Source: Mesotaenium endlicherianum (lineage: Eukaryota; Streptophyta; Zygnematophyceae; Zygnematales; Mesotaeniaceae). From it: a stretch of 64,000 bases of DNA. The notes under the pieces are model-generated. The model was not told the origin of the DNA and searched no databases. It was given only the letters and a program-made list of their open reading frames with translations. The translations under genes were made by a program, and so were the position numbers. Of this stretch, positions 25,003 through 36,309 are shown piece by piece; the first letter of the stretch is position 1, and the number at the start of each line of letters is the position of its first letter. The stretch lies in NCBI GenBank assembly GCA_009602735.1, contig WELA01012059.1, forward strand, positions 14,238 to 78,237, written 5' to 3'.

Positions 25003-25064
25003 TCCCCCTCACAAGAGTTACGTGAGGGGCCCCTTACTGACGACAATCAACTACCGCATATACT
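25003..25064 (-). repeat. right member of the inverted repeat pair
   Basis: Reverse complement of the block at 21538-21601, about 80-85 percent alike by eye. Confidence 0.55.
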
Positions 25065-26706
25065 AGATCTTAATTTCTATAAATCGTCTTAAAAAGTACA
25101 TGTAAGAGAGGTGTACAAGACTAACTTGAACAAAACGGTGCGTTAAGGACTCCACAGAAATCAAAAGAATGGACACAAGTGCGTTATTTCTTAGCTCTTC
25201 ATTTTGATGCAAAGAATGATATAAGTGCGTAATTAGTACCCTTCTTCACAACGTTTGTGGTGTTTTGCCTATTACGTGACCCCAATGTGCAACATCAGCT
25301 AAAAACTTAGAACGGGCACCTAGTAGGCCACAAGAAACGAGCCACCTCAAGTTCCTTGTGTGCTGAGTCTTGTGTAGCACAAAAGCGTTCATGAAGTTTT
25401 CAAAAAGTGAGTGTTATGGGTCATACATGGTGTTCTTCATTGGTTGTGCTACCTTGACGTAGTGCTTCTTTCCTTCATCTGTGTAGTAAAATTTCCTTGC
25501 GGTGCTTTGTATGCATTAGCCTGACCTCCCTTTATAACGCAACTTTCATGCACAGCATGGACCTCCATGACTAACGAGTGCAAATGTTCATGCCAAGAAG
25601 TATGTGCCAGTCACCTCACACGCCTAATTTGTCAAATGGTCCATTGTCTTCTTGTCCACCTAAAGTGCCATATTTTGTTATTTGAACCATCATGACAAAT
25701 CAATCCTTGGACAACCAGACTAGTACAGGCTCACTCATGCTACTGAACTACAATTTGTCAACTATAGTTAAGCGTCCTAAGGCCCTGCCATCAAAGCACC
25801 TCTATGAAGGAGAGTGTCTCCAACACCTTGTTGAAGCGTGGACAAGTCCATACATAGCGTCCTTGCATGAGGGCCACACCTTACAGCCACATACGATAGT
25901 TTTGTACATCAACAATGTAGAACATTCTAGAGGCATTACACACCATTATCTCCATGCATATAAATTTCTGATACTGTTTGCGAGAGGAAAGAGTTTCAAC
26001 ACTGATTACCTTCTATTTTGGTTTTTTTTGTCTTTCGATACCCTTAAGGACAGTATCTATAATTAATACAAAGAGAGACAAATAAGACAAGCTTGACGTG
26101 CTACAATAAACAGAAAAGAGACAAGCAAAATCAATAATTTTTTGGTAGATGATGCTCCTCCACAATAAGGGGAATAACCCACGAAAGCTCCGGGCAACCA
26201 CCCTGAATAAAGCATAACGTGATCCTTCTCAACGGTCCTGTCATTTACACTTAATTGCAGAACATTCTACACCATAATGACCAAACAGCGTCGTACCTTC
26301 CCATCGAACAGCACGCTAATGGGACAAATTATATGCAATGAGGGCTTGGGCTTACAAGTGAAGTGCGCTCATGCAGCCTGCAACTTATCTTCATGTGCAA
26401 AAAGTTGACGTGCGGGGGTATGAGCAAGTCAAGGTGCAACCAATGTCTGTAGGGCCACGCATGTATGTACATCTTGCGGCTAGCATGGGACAGGTTTGAT
26501 CAGCCAGAAAGGTATACGAGCATTCAGAACGCAATGTCGTCAACAGTCCACTTATGAACCTGAGGGCGCTCCCAAGACGAAGCATGCGGAGGAGATGGGT
26601 GCATTCCCGGGCCCACCCCCAGAGCTCTTCCTCCGGTTGTTGCATGCTGCCTCCACTCCCTGCCCCACCCAATTCCCATCCAGCCCTCTTGCCTATGGTT
26701 ATCGGC

Positions 26707-28552
26707 TCACGAACGAGTGCACAGCACCAGAATAGTGGAGCAGCATTTAAGGGAGCAAGAAGAGTGTTGGGCAGCAAGTAGTAACTGTATGTCTTCAGCC
26801 TTCTTCGCGGGATCCAGGTTGGTGACCACTATGTCGACGGATAGAGTAGCCTGCAGAGTCTCCAGGTGGCTCATGAGCAGCGACGTGGACATGGCAATGG
26901 GCATGCTGACCACCGCGTCCATCATGAACAGCATGGTGCCGCCTCGCGATGCTTGCACTCCTGCCCACACCTCCTGTGTAGATGTCTCCAGCATTTCAAT
27001 GTTGATGTTCTTGGACGACAGGTATTCTGTCACATTATACACCAGCCCTGTCCAGTGCCACCGCCACCCAAGCCAGGCCCACAACCTACGTCATCAAGGC
27101 CGTCCCTCAATATGACTGGCACAGAAACGCGCTAGAAACGCCTTAGGGCCACAAGAGTAAGTGTGGGCCACACCGGGGCTATCAGTGCCACGAAGCATAA
27201 TACGTCGGAACTTTCTCTTGGGGGCAGTCTCCGCTCGCCTCTCATCAGCCGTCCACCTCGTGTGTACCTGCATAGCGCATCACCTTTAAACCCAATATCA
27301 GGAAAATTTCATGAAAACCATGCCTGCAAGAAGGTAGACAGGTGGACGATATGCCAACACCTATCAACTCTGCAAGGCCCGCCTTAGTGTCTTACACATA
27401 TTTAACCAGAGCTTATGTACCCAAATCAACCATTTTCCAGAAACGAACAAAAAGAGCCACCCTCACCTGGAGACCATCTATTTCAAGCAATCGATTACGA
27501 AGCTCCTCTGCCTTTTTAGGCATGCTGCGCAACCACCATCCAGATAATGTGTCATGTATGCCAAAAACACGTTGCTTGCGGTTGAAATTTATGCTGCTTG
27601 TCGTACGGCAGGTATATGCTTTGCAAGAGCCTACGTGGCATCAAGGGTGATGAGCATGATGACTGAGAAGTCGCCAGCAAGGCGTGCCATGCGGGACTCC
27701 TCCACATTGCCACCACTTTCAAGGACGCGCTTGCTGAGCCTCGACACAATGCCAGGCCTATCAGGACCAGATGCAGTCACCACCAGCTGCCTCTCTGCTC
27801 AGACAGCCCTTCTCGCCCCTCCCCAAAGCAAGTTACCACAATAGCGCCTCCGAATTGCTACCTAAAAATGAGCTGTGGGCCAGTAAGCCCCATATGGTGT
27901 GTGACCCAGCTGTGCAACCAGACTTTCATGAAGGCCAGACCTGAAAAGGATTCAGAGTGAGTCGGCGCTGCTGCCTGGGAAGATATGCCTCTCCACACAG
28001 TGAGGAGCACGCTGGCAGGAAGCACCCCACGACTCCTCACACTTTCTGCAACAGCTTGCAAGATTTAGTAAGTGGCAACCACATGAGACCCTGATACCTA
28101 TTCAGCACCAGCTTACGAGTTGTTATGACATCCAAATATAAACCTGGCAACTGCAATGATGACAAAAGATCAAGAGTAAAGAGCTGGCCCCTATGCAGCA
28201 ACTGTCCTTTCCAGGGTCAACCAGAAGAAGACGACTTCAGGATGAGTGCATCGACCATATCATGTCGCCAACTTGCCAATAACATCTAGTCCAGGCTCAT
28301 AGCTGAAGCCGTCATACCTCCATATGAGAGCCCTTAATACGTGTATAAACTAATCTTTGCCTGCAAAGCATAGAATGGCCACTGCCAAAGGCCAGTCCTC
28401 TGACACGTTTTGAGCGAGAAAACAAGTATGTTTGCACAATGACCTGATAGAGAGGCAGGAAGATGCCCTGCATGAAGCCGTTTCACCAGTGCAGCCGAAG
28501 CCCACGTGGAACCTGCAGTTCTGCAGACAGACAGTAGTCGCCACTTTCCCAT
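26707..28552 (-). CDS. GcvR-like protein with two ACT domains, predicted organelle-targeted
   Basis: Six minus-strand exons (28444-28552, 27941-28054, 27635-27794, 27467-27524, 27174-27267, 26707-27047) have GT-AG borders, and every phase agrees. They give 291 residues from an ATG at 28552. Residues 1-70 are Arg, Ser and Ala rich with few acids, as in a mitochondrial or plastid presequence. The first ACT domain (about 76-150) has QLVVTASGPDRPGIVSRL and FSVIMLITLD. The second (about 165-245) has RRIMLRGTDSPGLVYNVTEYL, NINIEMLET and TMLFMMDAVVSMP. Paired ACT domains with these motifs match the bacterial glycine-cleavage repressor GcvR type, which binds small molecules such as glycine. The ligand and role here are inferred only. 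The last 15 residues look unconserved, so a further 3' intron is possible. Confidence 0.82.
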
Positions 28553-30466
28553 GCTATACTAAGACTACTGGCTTCTAATCAGTCTCTGTCTTATCTTGGC
28601 TGAAAAACTGCCTCTTCCAGAAACTCATTTAAGAAGACAACAAGAGCCGCTGCCCATCATCTTTGGAAAAGAATCAAGAGCAGGATTTTGAAAGCATCAC
28701 AGCAGGACTATACTTCACAAAGAGGACAGTCATACGAAGTGCGACCACCCCACACATGCGCCTCTCACACCGCGTGATACACCTGCCTCGTAGAATGCTG
28801 CTGCAGAGTCGATCATCTTCAAGCACCTCACGGTTATTTTTCCTAAACGAATATCTATCCTTTCTCTGAAGCATGCAGCCGTTGGCTGTTTAGGGCATCC
28901 GGCTGTCGCGACACCAATGAAAGTCCCGACGTTCGGAGTCTGAATGCAGCTAGCTGCGATCTTTGAATGGCGATTTAAGTCGTATATCCGTACTTAGTGG
29001 CGTAGAAAGCCCCAAGATACTCTCGACACCTTTCAACACCTGTCGGATCCAAGAGAAAGCAGAGACAAAGAACATCGTCAAAGTCAACTAAACAACGGGT
29101 CTGTCGCGACCACTATCCGTTTGACGGTGCCGCACGTGCAGCGCAAGCTACGGCCACCCAGGTACGGAAAGTCAACGTTGACTCACCGACCATTTGACTG
29201 ATTACGTCGCAGTCAGCGGTTATGTCGGCGTCAAGACCACTGGCAAGGGGTCAATGTAAATGTGCCCCACATCCAAGGATGGGGGAGGTTTTGACAGCAT
29301 CGACAGTCGCGAGGCTAGAAGCTGGGGATCAGTGATGAGCCGCCTAGCAGGTACCACGTCAGGTACTGTGTGACTGGCAGATTAAGCCAGGTCATTGCCG
29401 CAATGCCAAGATAGGTTACGGCCGCCCGGTTGGGAATCTTGAGCAAGTAGCATTTGCTTGACACATCGTTCAGGAGTTCTTAGCCATGAGCCAATTAGGT
29501 GTGACTGCCAGCTGAGAAGCTAAGCAGCCACGCGCGACAGTCACGAGGTGTGCATGCATGCTGAGTGACTACGAGTTCGAGTTGAGCATGGCTAGGCAGA
29601 AGCGACATGCACTAAGCTTTGTGACTAAGCACGGCATTCTCGGAAGATGACGCTGTGTGGTGCCTGCGAAAGGCACAACTCTTGCCTGAGACATGTCATT
29701 CACTCTCACGCACCTTTGCCAAGGAGCAGAAGGAGCAGAAGGAAGGAGAAGAAGGGCGCGAAGAAGAAGGAGTTCCCGAGGCCATTGGAGAGCCGAGGCC
29801 CCACGCTTCTGCCGACGCTGAAGATTCTTCTCAGTGTATCATAGATAAGTTAGAATTGTAGGAGTTCCCAAGAGGGAATCTCACTGTTGAGAGTAGGAAA
29901 ACTGCAGAATAGAATCTGCTAGGAGGTCAACACAGATTCGGCCGAATGCCACAAGTGTGTGTGAAGCAACCTTAAAATGGTGAGTTGTGTGTTAGTTTCC
30001 AAGTTCTCAGAAGTCGCATTCGCATCTCGAATAGAGAGGGTAGTATTGGCAGATAAAGCTCTTAGTGAAGAACTGAGTGAGCCTAGCCTGGCAGTGAAGA
30101 GCTGTTAAGGCGCGGTGTTAAGTGAAGAGCTTGACCCAGGCCAGCATAGACGTGTAGTTTCAGAGTTTTGTAAGCTGTGACTTTGTGAAAGGTAAGCGAA
30201 AGCCTGAAGGGCGATTTTCTCTGAATCTGACGTTGTATGTCAAGCTGCTTAGAGTGTGATTTTTGCAAACTACAATTTGCTCGCTTGTGAACCCAAGAAC
30301 CTTAAGGCATAAAGCCTATGTGGAAGTAAGAGACTTCCGTCCTAGTTCTGAGAACTTGGGTTCTGTGGTTCAGGTGAATAGAAATTCCCAAGCAAATTGG
30401 GAATTGAGGCCTGTGAGGGCTGCCGGTGCTCAACCTGGAAGGGGACCCGGAGAAATATAACTGTAC
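28553..30466. other. spacer and probable leader of the methyltransferase-bearing element
   Basis: No gene is recognised. Two TGTCGCGAC words occur near 28,905 and 29,101. The last several hundred bases before 30467 should contain the element's 5' LTR and leader. I could not find a match to its 3' LTR start, so that LTR is lost, too diverged or partly deleted. Confidence 0.45.
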
Positions 30467-31970
30467 ATGCGGTTGAGGAGTGGAAGACTCTACTACCCTG
30501 TGGAGCCTGCGAAAGGTTCTGATTCAAGCCAGAGTCCACGAGGAAGTGAGACATCTGAGCGCACGGATAACTTGTGGAGTGAGCAACCGTCGAGAGACGA
30601 GTCTCGCCATACTGCCACGAACCTTGAAAATCCGTATAACGCGCAAGCCTTTGTACCCAATTTGGGCAGAGAGCACGACGTGTGGGGTAAAGTTAGTGAG
30701 TCTTGGTCACCATTCGAAATGATTGGTGATGAAAAGAAAAAAATCCTAAGTTCAAGCTGTCTACAAAGTGTTTTAGTGGACGAACCGGTGGAAATAGTCT
30801 CACTTTCGAAGAGTTTGATGAGATCTATTGGGCTGACTTCTTTGAGAAAATCCGAAAAGATTCTTCTTATACTCAGTCAGTCGCTTTTATAAGCTTGGTT
30901 CAGTACTTGGACAAGGATGCCTTATTGCTGTATCGCCAATTTCGGAAGGATGAGAACCTTACCCAGGAATGGGCGTTTGACGAGCAAAAGAAGGCGAGGG
31001 ATTTGAAAATCCAGAAAGAGGCTGCGAAAGCCCGCCTGTCCTCAGGAAGAGCGATACCTGCTGCACCTGTTGAGAGCGTAGACTTAGCTGCACTAACACA
31101 AGAATTGACAGATGCCATGAAGCAACTCACCGAGGGTCAGCAGCGAGCGGCTTCTCGAGATGATGATGCTGGATCTGTCGCAGAATTGCATAAAGTGTGT
31201 GCAGAATTGTCTGAAAAGATTGCTAATGCTTAGGAACGAGTAACACGCAGAGCTGCACCTTTTACAGGGTAGCATGGTGATAGTGCCACCACGGAAGCAA
31301 GCCATGCGCAAGCGTTGGCTAGTTGCCGTAGGGATATGGAGGCTGGGGATGACCAGTTAGACTCTGAGCACTGTCTGCGTCGTTTCTTTAAGTTGCTTGA
31401 AGCAAAATTCCCAGAGGATCGCAGTCTTAAGGTGCACCGTTATGTGCATTTTGTCCGTCAGAAGACCGAGACAGTGATGGAGGTCAAATCCAGATTGGTA
31501 GACCTTGCCAAGAAGTTGGATTCTATGAGCCCAGGATTGTGGCTGACAAGTTAGTATTGTGTTTGGGTAAAGACACAGATCGGGAGGTCAGGCCGCACCT
31601 ATCTGCGAAACGTGGAATCGACTGGAACATCGACGAGGCTGCTGAAATAGCACGCAATGTCGAGGAAGGTAAAGTCTGGTACAAGGAGGCTTCCAGGACG
31701 CGTATGGCTCCTGAGAGAAAGGAGGAATCCTTTCAGCCTAAGGCCAATAGCTCAAATTTTCAGTTTAAGAAGAAGAGCGGGTCTTTCAATAGGTTTGCTA
31801 AGCACGCCAACACTGCTGAGACAGCAGAAGGCTGTTGGAATTGCGGGAAATCGGGACATCAGAAGTGAGATTGCCCGTACCCGGATGCTAAGCAATTGTT
31901 TGCTAGCAAGGCGCAGGTATGCGCACATTGCAGCAAAAAAGGACACTCAGAAGATGAGTGTTGGTCCAAG
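30467..31970 (+). pseudogene. gag region of the methyltransferase-bearing element
   Basis: It starts with MRLRSGRLYY, a start style common in plant-type gypsy gags. A charged helical stretch and a capsid-like core (about 31320-31600) follow. Two CCHC-type knuckles sit close together: CWNCGKSGHQK near 31835 and CAHCSKKGHSEDEC near 31920. Two knuckles distinguish it from families A and B, which have one. It is broken. Confidence 0.75.
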
Positions 31971-32559
31971 AACCCAAATCTGAAGCCACCATGGGCTAAT
32001 GCTGCCACGAAAGAGGCAGGTAAGGGTAAGAAAAAGGAGAAAGATAACTCTGGTAATCAAAAGGGTAACCAGAAGTATGATGCTATGAGTGCAGAGATTG
32101 CAGAGTTGAAAGCTAAATTTGCAAAACTAAATGTGCCTAATGTCTACTATGATGCAGATGTGGCCGAAAAGACCGTCTGCAAAGGCGAGAAGCTGACGCC
32201 TGAGAAGGCCGTGGCTGCAACGGCTGCGGAGCGCGCAGATCATGACCGTCTGGTTCCAAGGAATGCTGGGAAGCTTCCTCAGACCTTTCGGATCACTCTC
32301 GATGAGAACAAGATTGCGCAGCTACGACAAGCCAAGCCTGGGCCACGCAAGACATTTAGTTTTTCGCTGGAAAAGCTGAAGGCTCTGGTGGAACACCGGA
32401 TTCAGCACATTCCTTGTCTTTCACTCGCTGATCTGCGTCTTACGTATCCTTTCACGGTTGAAGAAGCCGGACAATAGCTGGACATAGCTGAGGAAGGCGC
32501 GAACAGCGCTTCCCTGCCTACTAATTTCAGCACTGTGAGAGTGCAGAACAAGGATAGAG

Positions 32560-32930
32560 TTTTGACGTTCAACGACTGGGCCGCTCCCAATATCCTATTG
32601 GACACTGGCGCACAGCCAGTAATCTTGGGAAAACGAGCTGTGAAAGCTCTGGGATTGACGGCAAGGGACCTGAAAGAAAGTCCTTTTCAGTTGAGGACTG
32701 CATCTGGGCAGATTTCAAAGTCTTGTGGAATTACTCGCAAGCCTGTGAAAATCACAGTAAACTTGGAAAAACCTGAGGAGGCGTCACTGCTCATAGAATG
32801 CACGGTGACAGAGGCAGAGAACTATGATGTTCTCTTGGGGACAGAAGCTCAGATTCCCCTGGGAATGGTCATCCATCTGCGGAAGCAGAGGGTGACTTAC
32901 CAGTCGACAGATCGGCAGCCGAGAGGAGAA
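32560..32930 (+). pseudogene. aspartic protease region
   Basis: LLDTGAQPVILG gives the D-T/S-G active-site loop of retroviral-type proteases, followed by a beta-rich stretch ending YDVLLGTEAQIPLGM. In the family this enzyme cuts Gag and Pol into their parts. Part of a fossil element. Confidence 0.8.
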
Positions 32931-33189
32931 ATTACAAATTGCTAGATTGTTGTGTGAATGACCAGTATCCAGACCATTATGACCTCATCATGCAACGCGA
33001 AGAGGAGGGCTACACCAGCGTCAACATGCCGACTCCCTTGGTTTGGCAACCTCGGATTATGGAGCAACTGGAAGTTGTGAGTAACAGGGACCGTGGCCCG
33101 CAAGAGCTGCTGCCAGTTCCTTATCCAGTTAAGTCTGCTGCCAATTTGATGCCTGGAGTAGACCCGCTGCCGCAAGGCATTGTGAGGAT

Positions 33190-34200
33190 GGAAGATCCCT
33201 TTCACAGGAGAGGAGTAGTAGTGCTGGATTTGTTCGCCGGACTTGGTTCTGGAACCATCTCACGGATTCAGCGAGGTATCCAGGTATCCAAAGTGCTGTA
33301 TGTGGACAATGATGAGAGTGCTTTCACAGCATTTAAGGAGGTCATGAGTCAGATGCGGCAAATGCATCATTTCAAGGCGTTGGTGCCTACTGACTCTAGT
33401 TTGGTGCGTCTTGCTGGAGGAAACATTCTCGATGTGAAGTCTGAGGACCTGTATGGTTGCAGGATTGACTGTATCTTTGCGGGAGACCCTTGTCAACCTT
33501 TCTCGCAAGCTGGGAACAGGAGGGGATTCAATGACCCGCGAGCATAACACTGGGGATGGATGGTGAAAATCAACAGTATGCTGCGGGAACGCCAGCATCT
33601 CTACCCACCAGTGTTTGTGATGGAGAATGTACATCCAAGGATGGATTACAACCAGGTGAAGCCAGGAGATCCATGGCTGGTCTTCGCCTCCACCCTGGGT
33701 CATCATGTATTGATCAACGACGCTAGGCACGGAGGACTCTCACACCGGGCCAGACTATTCTGGACCAACGGCATGTCCATTGAAGTCCTGAGGGAGATGG
33801 AGGAGATTACGCAGCGCTCACCAACAGCAGCATCTGTGGGAAAAGCACTGATGGTGGAAACCAAGCCAGTGATCAGGAGGGATTCCTACCCAAAGTACGT
33901 CGTCAACGAGCCAGGCCGGCCAAGGGTGGTGCTGCCCACCTTCACGGCATTCCCAGGATCACGCGCATTCGTGAATGGAGGACCAGGAATGGTCAAGAAT
34001 GCGCATGACAGAGAAGCTCAGTGGAGAGAGCCGACAGCTGAAGAGAAGGGAAGGTGCCTAGGGGTACCCAACTCCATTGCACAAGAAATTGTTGCAATGG
34101 TGGGACAGGACGACGCTGGGAAGATATTCGGCAATATGATTAGGCATCACTCCATGACGTGGTTGGTAAAGACGATTATGACTTGGCAACAGATGACGTT
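33190..34200 (+). pseudogene. cytosine-5 DNA methyltransferase domain within the gypsy element
   Basis: Ordered C5-MTase motifs are visible. Motif I is VLDLFAGLGSG (about 33220), which binds S-adenosylmethionine. Motif IV is GDPCQPFSQAG (about 33482), with the Pro-Cys catalytic nucleophile. Motif VI is MENV (about 33620). Motif VIII is RARLFWTN (about 33750), and a motif X-like GNMIRHHSMTW (about 34130) closes the domain. The enzyme family transfers a methyl group to carbon 5 of cytosine in DNA. The HRARLFW context and single-lobe layout recall DNMT3-type enzymes, but the clade is not settled. The domain lies between protease and RT and is part of a broken element. A trace of the same domain remains in copy 2 at 39,650-39,785. 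Confidence 0.88.
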
Positions 34201-36300
34201 CTTTGACAAGCCTATGCCCAGGCTTAGGCCAGTACCAATTGGAGTCCATGTGGTGCCAACCTCTATTCAGAGAGCTATCAGGGAAGCGCATCAGCGACAA
34301 GAAGAATATGGTGTTGAAAGGGACGCAGCTGAGGTTGACCAAGGTGAAGCACTCAGAGAAAACAGAGTGGCGGGGCTGACCAGATGTCAAGACCTACTGG
34401 CGCAAATTGACAATCGGATGGCGGCTCTACACGACCCTCTGGAAAGAGAGCTGCAAAGGCTGCAAGAAGACGTAGCCATGGAAGACCAGGCAACTGGTGA
34501 AGCAAACCCTTTGGCGAGCGCTGGAGCATGCAAATCACAGGAGATCCCATCATCTGCAGAACGCTCCAGCCAAATATTTGTGAGGATGCCGGAAGGGGAG
34601 GGAGAGACCACTTCTGAGTTACGAAACATGGCCCAAGACCAGGTCTTCGGAAGCCCATCCCCAAACGCGGCAACGTCAAGATATGAAGAACGCCAGTGCA
34701 ATATTGGCGAATGGGCCAACGAATGCAGTCAGAATTCAGGAAATTCTGGAGGGTTTGGAAAGACCATTTGCCTGGAGGTGATCTTTGAAGAACGCAAGAA
34801 GGAGACGGTCGAGAGATTGCCCGCCACACCTGTTCTGATGAGCCTAAAGCCAGAGGCCAAAGGGCAACCACAAGACACAATTGGCAGCAGAGCTGAGTCG
34901 ACCACCAGGCAAATCATGGAGCAGTTGCTGGAAGTAGACGCCCCTCGACTCAAGGAAGAGAAAGTGGCGAAAGCAGCTCGCGCTCTACAGTCAGCCATCA
35001 TCAACATGGCGGGGCTCAACACAGGAGGGGATGAAGAACCGCCGCCTCCTGGAACAAAGAAGCCGGAGGAGGGAGAGGATGCAGAGATGCAAGGCCTCCC
35101 AGAGTTTGAGTTGCCATCACTCAACAATGGAGGGGAAGCCAGGGAACAAATTCCACGTTTTCCCACGCAAGAGTTGGATCTGCTTGACTTGCAGGAGCTG
35201 AGGTCAGATGACTGGGTAGCTGACCACCTGATGGGGCCAAGCCCGACAGACCTTTATGAAGAACCAAGGTCACCAACATCCAGTACCCCTACTGCCAGTC
35301 TTTCAGTGGCAGAGTCCAAGTCAACCGCACGACCGCCGCAACGGCAGGAGGTGACTGCCTGCACTGCTAAAGTGGAGACAGCGCAACATAAGCCCAAGGG
35401 CCGCGCAAGCAGACCAAGGAAGGTGGCCCGTGAGGGTAACGCATCTTTTAGGAGGATGCTAAAGCGATATTTCAAGCATAAGGGGAAGGCTCAGAGAGAG
35501 GGCGTTCCGCGAGGAACCACAGCCCCACCTCCTCCGCCTTTGCGGGATATTCTGCAGAGAGAGGGAGAGGATGGCTTGATTCGCAGGGCAATGGAATTGG
35601 GCATTAGTGTGCCGCCAGACATTAACACGCCCTTGTTGCAACTATCAGATCTTAGGATGCAGAGGCCGGAGGCACCTGCTCCCATGACACCTGCAACCCC
35701 AGAATGGGAACTGATGGATCAGAGAAACACCATCAGCCGCTTAACCGCAGCAGATGATGCTTTCCTCGCACAACTAGCGGCACCTCAAAGGCCGCAAACG
35801 TTGGCGCAGGCATGGACGGTCACACCACCCGCAAGGGAGGAGTATGGCACGACCGTCGCCCGCATGGCTATTTTTGAGCGAGAGTGGGGCTGCGTAATCA
35901 GCCCTAGAACAGATCCTGCAGGTTGGCCAGTGGCAAGCCAACCTCGGCCACGTGAAAGGAGGAACCGGGACCAGTTGGACTGCAGTCGACGAAGAAAGGT
36001 TCTTGAGGCAACCCATCCGGAGGCGCCTGACGTACACCCCACAGCAGGAGAGGCGACGCGTCATTGGGAAAGGTAAAAAGCCTAGGAAACAGGCTGCAGA
36101 GCCTATGGCAACGGAGGAGCAAGCTGCAAAGCCTGCTACCCCACCTCCTAAGAATCAGGCAGAAAAGCCTGAGAGTCAGAATCAGGCAGAAAAGCCTGAG
36201 GGCCAGGATGAGGGCGAAAAGCCCCCACCTGCACCCAAGGAGTAGCAACTACTGGATGCTTTTGTTGGGGAGAAGCAACCTGAAACTGAGACTCTTGCCA
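34200..36300 (+). pseudogene. long charged linker between methyltransferase and RT
   Basis: About 700 codons, rich in Glu, Pro, Arg and Gln. It includes a basic patch (RPRKVAREGNASFRRML) and a proline run followed by LRDILQREGEDGLIRRA. Both patches recur in copy 2 near 47,850-48,040, so they were kept while the family spread. No known domain is seen. It could hold DNA-binding or folding segments for the methyltransferase. Confidence 0.6.
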
Positions 36301-36309
36301 TTGGGAAAA

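Larger units (their letters stand above)
20845..26706. other. long intergenic stretch between the PsbP and ACT genes
   Basis: I see no supported gene in nearly 6 kb; all open frames are short and motif-free. Two features stand out. One is an inverted pair of 55-70-bp blocks (about 21538-21601 and 25003-25064). The other is a promoter-like CATAAATAGGG at about 21720 with AATAAA near 22190, which could belong to a decayed LTR. Most of the rest is moderately AT-rich and featureless to me. Confidence 0.5.

Noticed and set aside
21538-25064. A confident DNA transposon bounded by the inverted pair
   Set aside because: No transposase, no flanking duplication and unclear outer borders, so it is kept only as a repeat pair.
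26717-27135. Plus-strand frames of 89-132 codons
   Set aside because: Antisense to the well-supported last exons of the ACT-domain gene.
28905-30466. A defined 5' LTR for the methyltransferase-bearing element
   Set aside because: No sequence here matches the 3' LTR start at 39353, and no clear TG...CA unit with a primer site could be fixed.
33260-33730. 156-codon minus-strand frame opposite the methyltransferase
   Set aside because: Antisense shadow without motifs.
34353-35166. Minus-strand frames of 145 and 175 codons opposite the linker
   Set aside because: Antisense to a repetitive-codon charged region. No motif.
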